This document shows positions 10,754-18,563 of a DNA stretch of 64,000 nucleotides, piece after piece. The DNA is taken from NCBI RefSeq assembly GCF_046297595.1, contig NZ_JBKBHT010000003.1:62001-126000 (forward strand), written 5' to 3'. The stretch's first letter is position 1, and each line of letters opens with the position of its first letter. The DNA is from Ferrovibrio sp046297595. GTDB lineage: Bacteria; Pseudomonadota; Alphaproteobacteria; Ferrovibrionales; Ferrovibrionaceae. A program made the translations under genes and the position numbers. The notes beneath the pieces were generated by a model. The model was given only the letters and a program-made list of their open reading frames with translations, was not told the origin of the DNA and searched no databases.

Positions 10754-11501
10754 CCTGCAGCGGGAATTCGCCGAGGCGCTGACCGGCTCGCTCTACACCA
10801 TCGCCGAGAGGGTGATCGGCGATGCGATCCCGGCCGAGGGCCGTCTGCAGATTTATGCCAACCGTTTCCGTGCCGGATTGCTGGATGCCATCGCCGCGAC
10901 GTTTCCGGTTACCCGTGCGCTGGTAGGCGAAGCCTTCTTCGCCCAGACGGCTAGAGACTACCTGATCTACGACCCGCCGCGCTCGCCGATCCTGCATCTC
11001 TACGGCGCCGGCTTTCCCACATTCCTCGCCGCCCTGGCCGACCTGGCCGGCCATCATTACCTGCCCGACATCGCCGCCTTCGAATGGGCGCTGAACATGG
11101 CCGAGCATGCCGAGGATGCCGCGTTGTTGCGGCCCGAAGACCTGCCCGACACGGATGCCACGGCACAGTTGGTGCTGCCGCTGCATCCTTCAGCGCAACG
11201 GCTTTCGACGCCCTTCCCGGTCAGCGAGATCTGGCAGGTGCACCAGCCGGAAGCACCTTTCGTGGATCGCATCCAGTTGATCGGTAGCGGCGAACGCCTG
11301 CTAGTCTGGCGCCATGGCATCACCGTGCGCTGGCACAAGCTGGATCACGGCGAGGATCGCTTCCTGGCCGAGATCGCGGGCGGTGCATCGCTGGGGCTTG
11401 CCGCGCTGGCGGCCTCAAGCGGTGGCGATTTCGACTTCCCGGCCAGCTTCAGCTGGATGCTGGATGGCGGCGTTTTCGCGCGGCCCGAGGATCTCGCCTA
11501 G
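10734..11501 (+). CDS. DUF2063 protein, MNIO partner (BufC/HvfC-like)
   Basis: A 255-residue protein with the N-terminal DUF2063 (putative DNA-binding/HvfC) domain at about residues 5-95, recognisable from the IYANRFRAGLLDAIAATFPVTRALVGEAFF region. The C-terminal half would be the peptide-binding (RRE-like) part. In bufferin and methanobactin clusters the homologous partner delivers the precursor peptide to the MNIO enzyme. Adjacent ATG codons at 10734 and 10737 both fit as the start. The gene overlaps the MNIO gene by 20 bases. Its TAG stop shares a CTAG tetramer with the stop of the convergent M20 gene. Confidence 0.82.
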   Translation: MMSAQLDLQREFAEALTGSLYTIAERVIGDAIPAEGRLQIYANRFRAGLLDAIAATFPVTRALVGEAFFAQTARDYLIYDPPRSPILHLYGAGFPTFLAALADLAGHHYLPDIAAFEWALNMAEHAEDAALLRPEDLPDTDATAQLVLPLHPSAQRLSTPFPVSEIWQVHQPEAPFVDRIQLIGSGERLLVWRHGITVRWHKLDHGEDRFLAEIAGGASLGLAALAASSGGDFDFPASFSWMLDGGVFARPEDLA

Positions 11502-12775
11502 TCGAGCCAAGTATAGGCCACGGCCAGCATCGCCTCCACGCCCGTGCACAGCGTGGGATGCAGCACCGGGGCATAGAAGGGCGAATGGTTGACCGGCATC
11601 GCACCGGGATCGTCGCCGTTCATCGCCCTTTCGAAAACTTCCGGATCGGTGCCGCCGATCACCCAGAAAACCGAGGGCACATTCCACGCCGTGCCGAACA
11701 GGCCAAAATCCTCGCTGCCCGAAGCGGCTTCCACCGCCACGACGCGGTCGCCGCCGAACCAGCCCTTCATGCCATCCACTGTGCGCGCGGTGGCAGCCTC
11801 GTCATTGAAGGTGAGCGGGAACTGGCTGATCACCGAGAATTCGGGCGGCTTCGGCGCGCCGGACGCCTGGGCTTCTGCCTCAATAATACGCCGGACCGAA
11901 GCCAGCACGCGCTGGCGCACGTTTTCCTTGAAGGTGCGGATATTGAGGCGCAGCAGCGCTTCATCGGGGATCACATTCTCATTGAAGCCGGACTGGATGG
12001 TGCCGACGGTGACCACCGCGCTGTCGGCCATCGCCACCTCGCGCGAGACCACGGTCTGCAGCCGCATCACCGTGGCCGAAGCCATCACCACAGGATCGAT
12101 GCTGTTCTGCGGCTTGGAGCCATGGGCGCCGCGACCGAACAGCTTCACTTCCCAGCTGTCGGCGGCCGACATCGCCACACCGGATTTGTAGCCGATGCGC
12201 CCGGCCGGCAGCGGCACGACATGCTGCCCCAGCGAAACCGTGGGCTTGGGGAAGCGCTTCACCATGCCATCCTCCAGCATGGCGCGGGCACCGGCGCCGG
12301 TTTCCTCGGCGGGCTGGAACACGGCCATCACCGTGCCTTTCCAGGTCTCGCGCGCTTCCGACAGCAGCTTGCACACCGCCATCAGCCAGGTGACGTGAAA
12401 GTCATGCCCGCAAGCATGCATGATCGACACCGACTGGCCGAAACGGTCGGTGCCGGTCTGCTCGCTGGCGAAAGGCAGGCCGGTTTTTTCCTTCACCGGC
12501 AGGCCATCCATGTCGGCGCGCAGCAGGATCACCGGGCCATCGCCGTTCTTCAACAGGCCGACCACGCCGGTCTTGCCCACACCGGGATGTACCTCGAACC
12601 CATTCTTGTCGAGCCATGCGGCGGCGATGCCGGCGGTGCGGATTTCCTGCATCGACAGTTCGGGATGCTTGTGCAGGTCGATATAGATCTTCTCCAGTTC
12701 CGGCATCAGGGCATCGATCCGGGCGAAGACAGCGGCTTTCTGGGGCGCGAGGCTGGTGCGGGCAGGAGCGTTCAT
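11498..12775 (-). CDS. M20D family amidohydrolase / metallopeptidase
   Basis: A 425-residue zinc-dependent hydrolase of the M20D group (hippurate hydrolase, AbgB, IAA-amino acid hydrolase type), which cleaves amide bonds of N-acylated amino acids or similar conjugates. Metal-binding residues are visible in HACGHDFH and in the glutamate pair of FQPAEETGAG. A dimerisation domain follows (about residues 200-310), with the HGSKPQNSIDP stretch. The start at 12775 (MNAPARTS) is chosen over a longer frame to 12931, whose extra part overlaps the preceding gene and has no family similarity. No signal peptide, so cytoplasmic. Substrate unknown. It shares a minus-strand run with a small protein and an MFS carrier. 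Confidence 0.9.
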   Translation of the reverse strand: MNAPARTSLAPQKAAVFARIDALMPELEKIYIDLHKHPELSMQEIRTAGIAAAWLDKNGFEVHPGVGKTGVVGLLKNGDGPVILLRADMDGLPVKEKTGLPFASEQTGTDRFGQSVSIMHACGHDFHVTWLMAVCKLLSEARETWKGTVMAVFQPAEETGAGARAMLEDGMVKRFPKPTVSLGQHVVPLPAGRIGYKSGVAMSAADSWEVKLFGRGAHGSKPQNSIDPVVMASATVMRLQTVVSREVAMADSAVVTVGTIQSGFNENVIPDEALLRLNIRTFKENVRQRVLASVRRIIEAEAQASGAPKPPEFSVISQFPLTFNDEAATARTVDGMKGWFGGDRVVAVEAASGSEDFGLFGTAWNVPSVFWVIGGTDPEVFERAMNGDDPGAMPVNHSPFYAPVLHPTLCTGVEAMLAVAYTWLD

Positions 12776-12806
12776 GGATGACGGGTCCGGAGTTGGAGAG
12801 GCAGGA

Positions 12807-13091
12807 TCACTTGTATTCCCTGAAGGTCGGCGCATTGCCGGCGCGCAGACGCGGCAGGCCCGACAGCAGGGCTTCGGCTTCGGCGCCCTCGCCGATCTCG
12901 TCCAGCAGCACGAGGATTTCCTGGCCGACACGCAGGGCGTCGCCGGATGGCAGGGCTTCGGGATGTTCGATGAGTGCGAGCAGATCGAGAATGCGCTGCT
13001 GCTTGAATTGCCGCTGCCAGTCCGGCGTGCCGATCTGACCCGATAGTTCCATCAGGTCGGCATCGGACTGCATCTGGCAACGCTGGCACAT
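12807..13091 (-). CDS. Small protein of unknown function with an N-terminal CxxC
   Basis: A 94-residue hydrophilic, mostly acidic protein that starts MCQRCQM, so a CxxC pair sits at residues 2-5; one pair alone might bind metal only as a dimer. The rest is predicted helical, with LLALIEHPE and VLLDEIGEG stretches. I do not recognise a family. It lies 31 bases before the M20 amidohydrolase and 91 bases after the MFS gene on the same strand, which suggests a three-gene unit. Its existence rests on the open frame, spacing and codon use. Confidence 0.6.
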   Translation of the reverse strand: MCQRCQMQSDADLMELSGQIGTPDWQRQFKQQRILDLLALIEHPEALPSGDALRVGQEILVLLDEIGEGAEAEALLSGLPRLRAGNAPTFREYK

Positions 13092-13182
13092 GCCACGCTC
13101 GCGGTTGAACGACGGTCAACAGATTAGACCGGATCGTCCCGATACGGTCAATGCAGGTATTGCCGTTACACTATCCGCGTAC

Positions 13183-14391
13183 TCAGACTGTGCGGCGCCC
13201 GGCCCAGTACAAAGCGAGCGGACCAATCAGCGCACCAATTCCCATCACGGCCAGACCGATGCCCCAGCTTGCCACGCCCTGGCCGTCGAACAGACGTTCC
13301 GCCTGGTCGAGAGCGAGGCCGACAAAAAGCGGACCCAGAACCGAGATGCCGAAACCCAGCGCGGAATGCAGCGCCATGGTGGAACCGCGATGCTCGGGCT
13401 CGGCGGCAGCCATCATGCCCGCAGTGAGCGCGCCGGAATCGCCGCAGATGAAAATGAAATAGACGGCGCAGTAGAGCAGCGATACCCAGGCCGGCAGCAG
13501 CGCGGTGAACCCCATCAGCACGCCCATGATGCCTGAGATTCCCATGATCAGGATCAGGGCGCGGCGCCGACCGATCTTCAGCGCCAGCTCGTTGCCAAGC
13601 AGGCTGGCCGGCAGGCCGATCAGGGTGACGATGGCGGCCAGCACGGTGGGACTGGGCAGGCTGGCGGCGAAAGCTGCGTCGCGCGCCAGCACAAAGACGA
13701 AAAACGCCGTCACCCAGGCGCGCATGGCGGTGAGCTCGAAGCCATGGGCGGCATAGCCGATGATATACCCCATCGCATCGCGGTTGCGCAGCACGGGCCG
13801 CAGCGCGAAACCGGAACTGGCCTTGGCGCCAGGCGGCGTCTGCGGCTTGAGCAGCATCCAGGCAAGAATGGCGGCGATCAGACTGCCCAGGCCGATGCCG
13901 GCAAAGCTCCAGCGCCAGCCATGCCATTCCGCGAGCAGGCCGGTGATCGTAAAACTGAGCGAAATGGCGATGGAATAACTGGCGGTGTAGAAAGTGACGG
14001 CGCGGCTCTGCTCGCCGCCTTTCAGCCGGTCGGTCAATGCCCGCAGGCCGGGCATGTAGACGGCGGCCTGCCCGGCCCCGCCGATGGCGCGCAGCAACAG
14101 GCCCGACCAGAAATCATCGGCGAAAGCGGCGAAAGCCAGTGTGCTGATGCCGGTCACCGCGCAACCGCTGATAAAAATCAGACGGGCATCGATGCGGTCG
14201 GTCAGCATCACCGCCGGCGTCACCAGCAGCATGTAACCGAGATAATAGACGCCGGCGATCCAGCCCGCCTCGGTGTTGGTGAGGCCCCAGACGGCGATGA
14301 AGTCGGGCAGCAGTGCGGGGAAGCTGGCGATGGGCAGAATCGCCAGCACCTCCAGCGCGGAGAGCAGCAGGATCAGGCGACGCGGGGACAT
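13183..14391 (-). CDS. MFS family transporter
   Basis: A 402-residue inner-membrane carrier of the major facilitator superfamily with about twelve hydrophobic segments. The cytoplasmic loop between helices 2 and 3 has the pattern LTDRIDARLIF, a form of the MFS signature, and the central loop is short and charged. The substrate cannot be told from sequence. It heads a minus-strand group with the small CxxC protein and the M20 amidohydrolase, so uptake or export of an amide-type compound is a reasonable guess. It is divergent from the Tat lipoprotein gene across 118 bases. Confidence 0.85.
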   Translation of the reverse strand: MSPRRLILLLSALEVLAILPIASFPALLPDFIAVWGLTNTEAGWIAGVYYLGYMLLVTPAVMLTDRIDARLIFISGCAVTGISTLAFAAFADDFWSGLLLRAIGGAGQAAVYMPGLRALTDRLKGGEQSRAVTFYTASYSIAISLSFTITGLLAEWHGWRWSFAGIGLGSLIAAILAWMLLKPQTPPGAKASSGFALRPVLRNRDAMGYIIGYAAHGFELTAMRAWVTAFFVFVLARDAAFAASLPSPTVLAAIVTLIGLPASLLGNELALKIGRRRALILIMGISGIMGVLMGFTALLPAWVSLLYCAVYFIFICGDSGALTAGMMAAAEPEHRGSTMALHSALGFGISVLGPLFVGLALDQAERLFDGQGVASWGIGLAVMGIGALIGPLALYWAGRRTV

Positions 14392-14509
14392 GGCTGGCGG
14401 GAGGACGGGAACATGATATCGTTGTCACATAGTATTCACCGATCTCGCCTAAACCGCCAGAGGCAACCGCTCGCCGGCCCAAGCCTCGGCACATGATCAG
14501 GGAAACGCC

Positions 14510-15874
14510 ATGTCGATCCGTCAGCCCATCCTCACCCGCCGCCATTTCCTCGCCGGTTCCGCCGCCCTGGGTCTTTCCACTATCCTGCCCGGCTGCGCCG
14601 CGCGCTACGACCAGGCGACCCCCATCGTATTCGTGCATGGCAACGGCGATACGGCTGCGCTCTGGCACACCACCTTCTGGCGCTGGGAAAGCAACGGCTT
14701 CGATACCGACCGCCTGTTCGCCATCGACTTCCCCTATCCGCTGGCCCGCAGCGTGGATGCCACCTACCAGGCCTATCGCTCCTCCTCGACCGATCAGCGC
14801 GAGCAGCTCGCCGCTTTCGTGGCCGAAGCCAAACGCCGCACCGGCGCGCCGAAGGTTGTGCTGGTTGGCTCGTCGCGCGGCGGCAATGCGATCCGCAACT
14901 ACATCAAGAATGGCGGCGGCGCGGCCCATGTGAGCCACGCCGTTCTGTGCGGCACGCCCAATCATGGCGTGCTGGTTTCCGACAAGGTGCTGGTGGGCAG
15001 CGAATTCAACGGCGCCTCGCCCTTCCTGCGCCAGCTCAACGATGGTCCTTCGGAAGTGGTGCCCGGCGTGGCCTGGATGACGACACGCAGCGATTCGGCC
15101 GACAAGTTCGCCCAGCCCGACGGCGCCGCCCTGGGCATGCCTAGCCAGCCGACCGGCGTGACGGCCGAGGGCCCGGCCCTGAAAGGCGCCAAGGACGTGG
15201 TGCTGGCCGGCCTGGATCATCGCGAGGTGGCCTTCCACCCGAAGGCCTTCGCCGCGACCTGGGAATTCGTGATGGGCAGCGCGCCGGCCACCACCGGCAT
15301 CAGTGCAGAAAGCAGCCCGCTGCTGAACGGCAAAGTGAACGACATCGTACGCGGGGCCGGCACCAACCTGCCAGTGGCTGGCGCCGTGGTGGAGATCTAC
15401 GAGAGCGACCCCAAGACTGGCGCGCGGCGCGCGCTGGTGCACAAGCAGACCACGGGCGCGGACGGCTACTGGGGTCCGTTCCGCGCCTCCAGCCGGGCCA
15501 CCTATGAATTCGTGGTGATCACGCCCGACCACCCGACCACACATATCTACCGCTCGCCCTTTGCGCGCTCGTCGCAGATCGTGCATCTGCGCCCGGGCGT
15601 GCTGACCGACAAGGACAAGGCGGCGGCCTCCAGCGTGACGATCAGCCGGCCGCGCGGCTATTTCGGCGCCGCCCGCGGCGACATCGTCACCTTCGACGGC
15701 CAGCCCGGCCCCGGCATCCCGCCGGGCATCCCGGTGAATTCCACCTCCACCCTGCTGCTGCCCGCCGGCACGGCCCAGCGCAGCGTGACCTGCCGCTTCA
15801 ACGACGAGGTGATCGCGGTGCAGTCATGGCCGGTGGCCGACAACCGCGTGGTGATCGCGGAATTGCATTATTGA
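14510..15874 (+). CDS. Tat-exported lipoprotein alpha/beta hydrolase (lipase/esterase-like)
   Basis: A 454-residue protein with both a twin-arginine signal (TRRHFLAGSAALGL) and a lipobox ending LPGC at about residue 27, so it should be exported folded and anchored as a lipoprotein. The hydrolase domain (about residues 35-260) has the oxyanion FVHGNGDT and nucleophile elbow GSSRG (VGSSRGGNA). The C-terminal 170 residues look like beta-sandwich material: a GTNLPVAGAVVEIYE stretch typical of carboxypeptidase-regulatory-like folds, then a second beta-rich part. Family members hydrolyse lipids or polyesters; substrate here is unknown. Confidence 0.82.
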   Translation: MSIRQPILTRRHFLAGSAALGLSTILPGCAARYDQATPIVFVHGNGDTAALWHTTFWRWESNGFDTDRLFAIDFPYPLARSVDATYQAYRSSSTDQREQLAAFVAEAKRRTGAPKVVLVGSSRGGNAIRNYIKNGGGAAHVSHAVLCGTPNHGVLVSDKVLVGSEFNGASPFLRQLNDGPSEVVPGVAWMTTRSDSADKFAQPDGAALGMPSQPTGVTAEGPALKGAKDVVLAGLDHREVAFHPKAFAATWEFVMGSAPATTGISAESSPLLNGKVNDIVRGAGTNLPVAGAVVEIYESDPKTGARRALVHKQTTGADGYWGPFRASSRATYEFVVITPDHPTTHIYRSPFARSSQIVHLRPGVLTDKDKAAASSVTISRPRGYFGAARGDIVTFDGQPGPGIPPGIPVNSTSTLLLPAGTAQRSVTCRFNDEVIAVQSWPVADNRVVIAELHY

Positions 15875-15899
15875 ACCAGGCTCTCTAACCTCTCGAAGA

Positions 15900-17072
15900 A
15901 TGTTCGAGAATCGCTATCTATCCCGGTGGCATGAAGCCGGACTTCTTGATCCGGATACTGTAGCCCGCATAAGAGCGTATGAATCCAGCCAGCATCGCCC
16001 ACTCTGGCTCTGGGCCGTTGCCGGATTGGGAGGCTTCGCCATCTGTGTCGGCATCGTCTCAATTGTTGCCGCCAATTGGGAGAGAATTCCCGACAGCGTA
16101 AAACTTGGCATCGACTTCACGTTAATGATCCTGCTGGGCTGCGGCGTGTTGGTTGCCACGATGGGCAGCTGGCATCGCATCAGCGATCTGCTTGTCTTGC
16201 TGTTATTCGGTCTGGTTCTAGCCAGCATCGCACTCATCAGCCAGATTTATCAATTGCACGGCGAGACCTGGCAGGCCGTCGGAACTTGGCTTCTGATCTG
16301 CACGCCGTTCCTTGCACTGGCCGCTAAAACGCGATTGCCGGTCATGGCTTGGGCATTGGCGGCGATTTTGCTGGTCCTGACCGGCTGGAATTCTCTGCTA
16401 GCCCCATTCCACGATATGATCGGCAACAACAGTCAGATTCTGCCGGCTTGGGTACTGAGCCTTGGCCTCATTCTTGCCGGCTGGCTTCTGGCGTTCTGGC
16501 CGCAACGACAGGCACAAGCCGCGCTGCTGTGGCAGATCGCTTTGGCGAGCCTGCTGGTTACCGGCAGTCTGCCGCAGATTCTGTATGTGTTGAGTCGTGA
16601 TGCTACATTGTATTGGGCTGAACCCCTGGCTGGCCTCGTATTGGCGGCAATCGTTCTTGCTGCCATCGCGCGACGCAAATCCAGAACCGGCACGCGGTCG
16701 CTAGCCTTACTGCTAATGGCCGCCGCAGCCTGTTGGCTTATCTCTTTCTGGCTCCACCGCGCAATCGCCGGAACAAACGCGATATCAAGCGATCAACGCG
16801 AACTTCTCTCCATCGTTTTAGCCGGACCCTTCATCGCCTTCTGGGGTATTGCCGGCTGGCTTGCCCTCAGTGGTGGCCGACGCCTACTTTTCATCGGCAG
16901 CTTTGCCGTCATTACCGTCCGAATCCTAATCTTCTACTGGGAAGCCTTCGGTGGCCTGCTGCAAACAGGTCTTGGCCTGATCGCAGGCGGCATACTCTGC
17001 CTTGCCTTGGCAGCGATCGGTCGTTGGCTACTGCAACGCACGGCGCGCCGTCAGCCGAACGGGGTAGCATGA
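15900..17072 (+). CDS. DUF2157 family polytopic membrane protein
   Basis: A 390-residue integral membrane protein with an N-terminal DUF2157-type region (short soluble start with LSRWHEAGLLD, then GGFAICVGIVSIVAANW) and about twelve hydrophobic segments. Function of the family is unknown. It is coupled by an ATGA overlap to the GDYXXLXY-type gene, a pairing often seen in other bacteria. Base composition falls clearly in this gene, with individual lines near 50-58 % GC against 65-73 % in neighbours, which suggests later acquisition or relaxed codon selection. Confidence 0.82.
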   Translation: MFENRYLSRWHEAGLLDPDTVARIRAYESSQHRPLWLWAVAGLGGFAICVGIVSIVAANWERIPDSVKLGIDFTLMILLGCGVLVATMGSWHRISDLLVLLLFGLVLASIALISQIYQLHGETWQAVGTWLLICTPFLALAAKTRLPVMAWALAAILLVLTGWNSLLAPFHDMIGNNSQILPAWVLSLGLILAGWLLAFWPQRQAQAALLWQIALASLLVTGSLPQILYVLSRDATLYWAEPLAGLVLAAIVLAAIARRKSRTGTRSLALLLMAAAACWLISFWLHRAIAGTNAISSDQRELLSIVLAGPFIAFWGIAGWLALSGGRRLLFIGSFAVITVRILIFYWEAFGGLLQTGLGLIAGGILCLALAAIGRWLLQRTARRQPNGVA

Positions 17073-17611
17073 AGCGCCGGGTTCTCATCCTTCTTAGCGC
17101 AGCCCTGTTGCTGCCAATCTTGGTGCTCGCGGCGATGGTTATCCAGGCCGAACGCGCGACCCGCGACGCGCCGGTATTCCGGGTGCCCATCCATGGCGTC
17201 GACCCACGCGACATCTTGAAAGGCCATTATTTCAACTTCGACTACGACTGGGACTGGCTGGAGCCACCGAGTATCCCTGGCGGCAAAAGAAGTGCAGAGG
17301 TAACCATTTGCCTCACTGCACCGCGCGATCAGGCAAAAGGCCCATTGGTCAGCCTCCAGGTCGATGATTGTCTGGCTCGGATCGATGGTGAACTGAACAA
17401 CTTCAACAGGCCCGTTTTCCGTCCCAAACGCAATGACAGCCACCACCTTCCCCGTCTCTATGTCCCTGAAGATTACGCCTTGCGGCTGGAGGGCATCGCT
17501 CGAAGCCGCGAAGTACCACTGACGGTCGACATTGCCGTTACCGCGGATCGCCGCGTATTGATCCGCGGCTGGCATGTAAACGGCGAACTGGCGAAGGACT
17601 ATTTTCGATAG
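17069..17611 (+). CDS. GDYXXLXY-type membrane-anchored protein
   Basis: A 180-residue protein with one N-terminal membrane segment (about residues 5-25) and a soluble periplasmic part. It carries the signature region of its family near residue 50, here in the variant form DILKGHYFNFDY, where His replaces the usual Asp of GDY. Function is unknown; these proteins almost always follow a DUF2157 or DUF4401 membrane protein, as here. The ATG overlaps the upstream stop (ATGA). GC content is low like that of its partner, and the two look like one transferred module. Confidence 0.78.
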   Translation: MKRRVLILLSAALLLPILVLAAMVIQAERATRDAPVFRVPIHGVDPRDILKGHYFNFDYDWDWLEPPSIPGGKRSAEVTICLTAPRDQAKGPLVSLQVDDCLARIDGELNNFNRPVFRPKRNDSHHLPRLYVPEDYALRLEGIARSREVPLTVDIAVTADRRVLIRGWHVNGELAKDYFR

Positions 17612-17616
17612 GCGGT

Positions 17617-18495
17617 TCAACGCCGGATCAGCAGCAGGCCGCCGGCCACGATCAAGCCCGCGCCCAGCAGGGTGGCGAGCGTGGGCAGGTCGCCGAAGCC
17701 GATCCAGCCGATCAGGGCGGCGAAGACCAGCGAACTGTAGCCGAAGGGGGCGAGCCAGGCGGCATCGGCCAGGCGATAGGCCTGCACATTGCACATCTGG
17801 CCGGCGATGGCCATCGGCCCTAGCAGACAAAGCGCGGCCAGTTCCCACGCCGGCGCCGGCTGCCACAGCGCCAGCATCGGCAGAGTGAGCAGCAGGGCGG
17901 CGAAGCCGTTCACATGCAGCAGCATGGACAGCGCGCTTTCATGGCGCGACAGCATCTTGATCAGGATCACCTCGCAGGCGGTGAGGAAGGCGCCGGCAAT
18001 CATCGCCAATGGCGCGATGCCGATGGCAAACGAAAACTCCCCCGCCGCCTCTGGCGCATTGCCGCGCACGATCACGAATGCACCGGCCAGGCAGAGTCCT
18101 GCGGCCAGCATCTGCATCAGACTGACCCGCTCGCGCAGCAGCAGAACGGCCAGCGCCATGACGAACACGCCCTGCAGCAGGGCCAGCGCCGAGGCATCGG
18201 CCAGCGGCATGTGGGTGGCGCCATAGATCGAACAGGCACCGCCGCCCACGCCGCAAAGCGCGCGGATGAAATGCAGGTGGCGTCGGCCGGTATTCAGGAT
18301 GCTGCGCGGCGGGATGCGACGGGCAGCCGCGATGCCGCCGACCGTGACGAAACCGCTAATATAGCGGATGAACACGATCTGGATCGCCGGCACCAGGCCG
18401 CCGGTCAGCTTGCCCGAGGCATAGAGCAGCGAAAAGGCCAGCGCCGCGCCCAGCACCCAGAGAGCTGCACGAATCTTTGCATCGAGGAGAGGCAT
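17617..18495 (-). CDS. DMT/EamA family transporter
   Basis: A 292-residue inner-membrane protein with about ten hydrophobic segments arranged as two EamA repeats (residues about 10-140 and 155-290), typical of drug/metabolite exporters such as RhtA or YdcZ relatives. The substrate is unknown. It lies downstream of lpd on the same strand, but a strong intrinsic terminator separates the two, so it probably has its own promoter or is reached only by read-through. It ends five bases from the convergent GDYXXLXY gene. Confidence 0.87.
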   Translation of the reverse strand: MPLLDAKIRAALWVLGAALAFSLLYASGKLTGGLVPAIQIVFIRYISGFVTVGGIAAARRIPPRSILNTGRRHLHFIRALCGVGGGACSIYGATHMPLADASALALLQGVFVMALAVLLLRERVSLMQMLAAGLCLAGAFVIVRGNAPEAAGEFSFAIGIAPLAMIAGAFLTACEVILIKMLSRHESALSMLLHVNGFAALLLTLPMLALWQPAPAWELAALCLLGPMAIAGQMCNVQAYRLADAAWLAPFGYSSLVFAALIGWIGFGDLPTLATLLGAGLIVAGGLLLIRR

Positions 18496-18510
18496 GCGAG
18501 TCGAAGCCTA

Positions 18511-18545
18511 AAACGAAAAGGGCGGCTTTGCAGCCGCCCTTCGTC
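18511..18545 (-). terminator. Intrinsic terminator of the suc-lpd operon
   Basis: AGGGCGGCT (18519-18527) and AGCCGCCCT (18532-18540) form a perfect 9-bp stem with loop TTGC. Read on the minus strand, the stem is followed by TTTTCGTTTTA. It lies 18 bases after the lpd stop codon and fits a rho-independent terminator. Confidence 0.85.
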
Positions 18546-18563
18546 GATCCTTGTTGCCGGTAA

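Noticed and set aside
14114..15586. 490-codon minus-strand frame upstream of the MFS gene
   Set aside because: It overlaps both the MFS gene in another frame and the Tat lipoprotein hydrolase on the other strand, and shows no known family.
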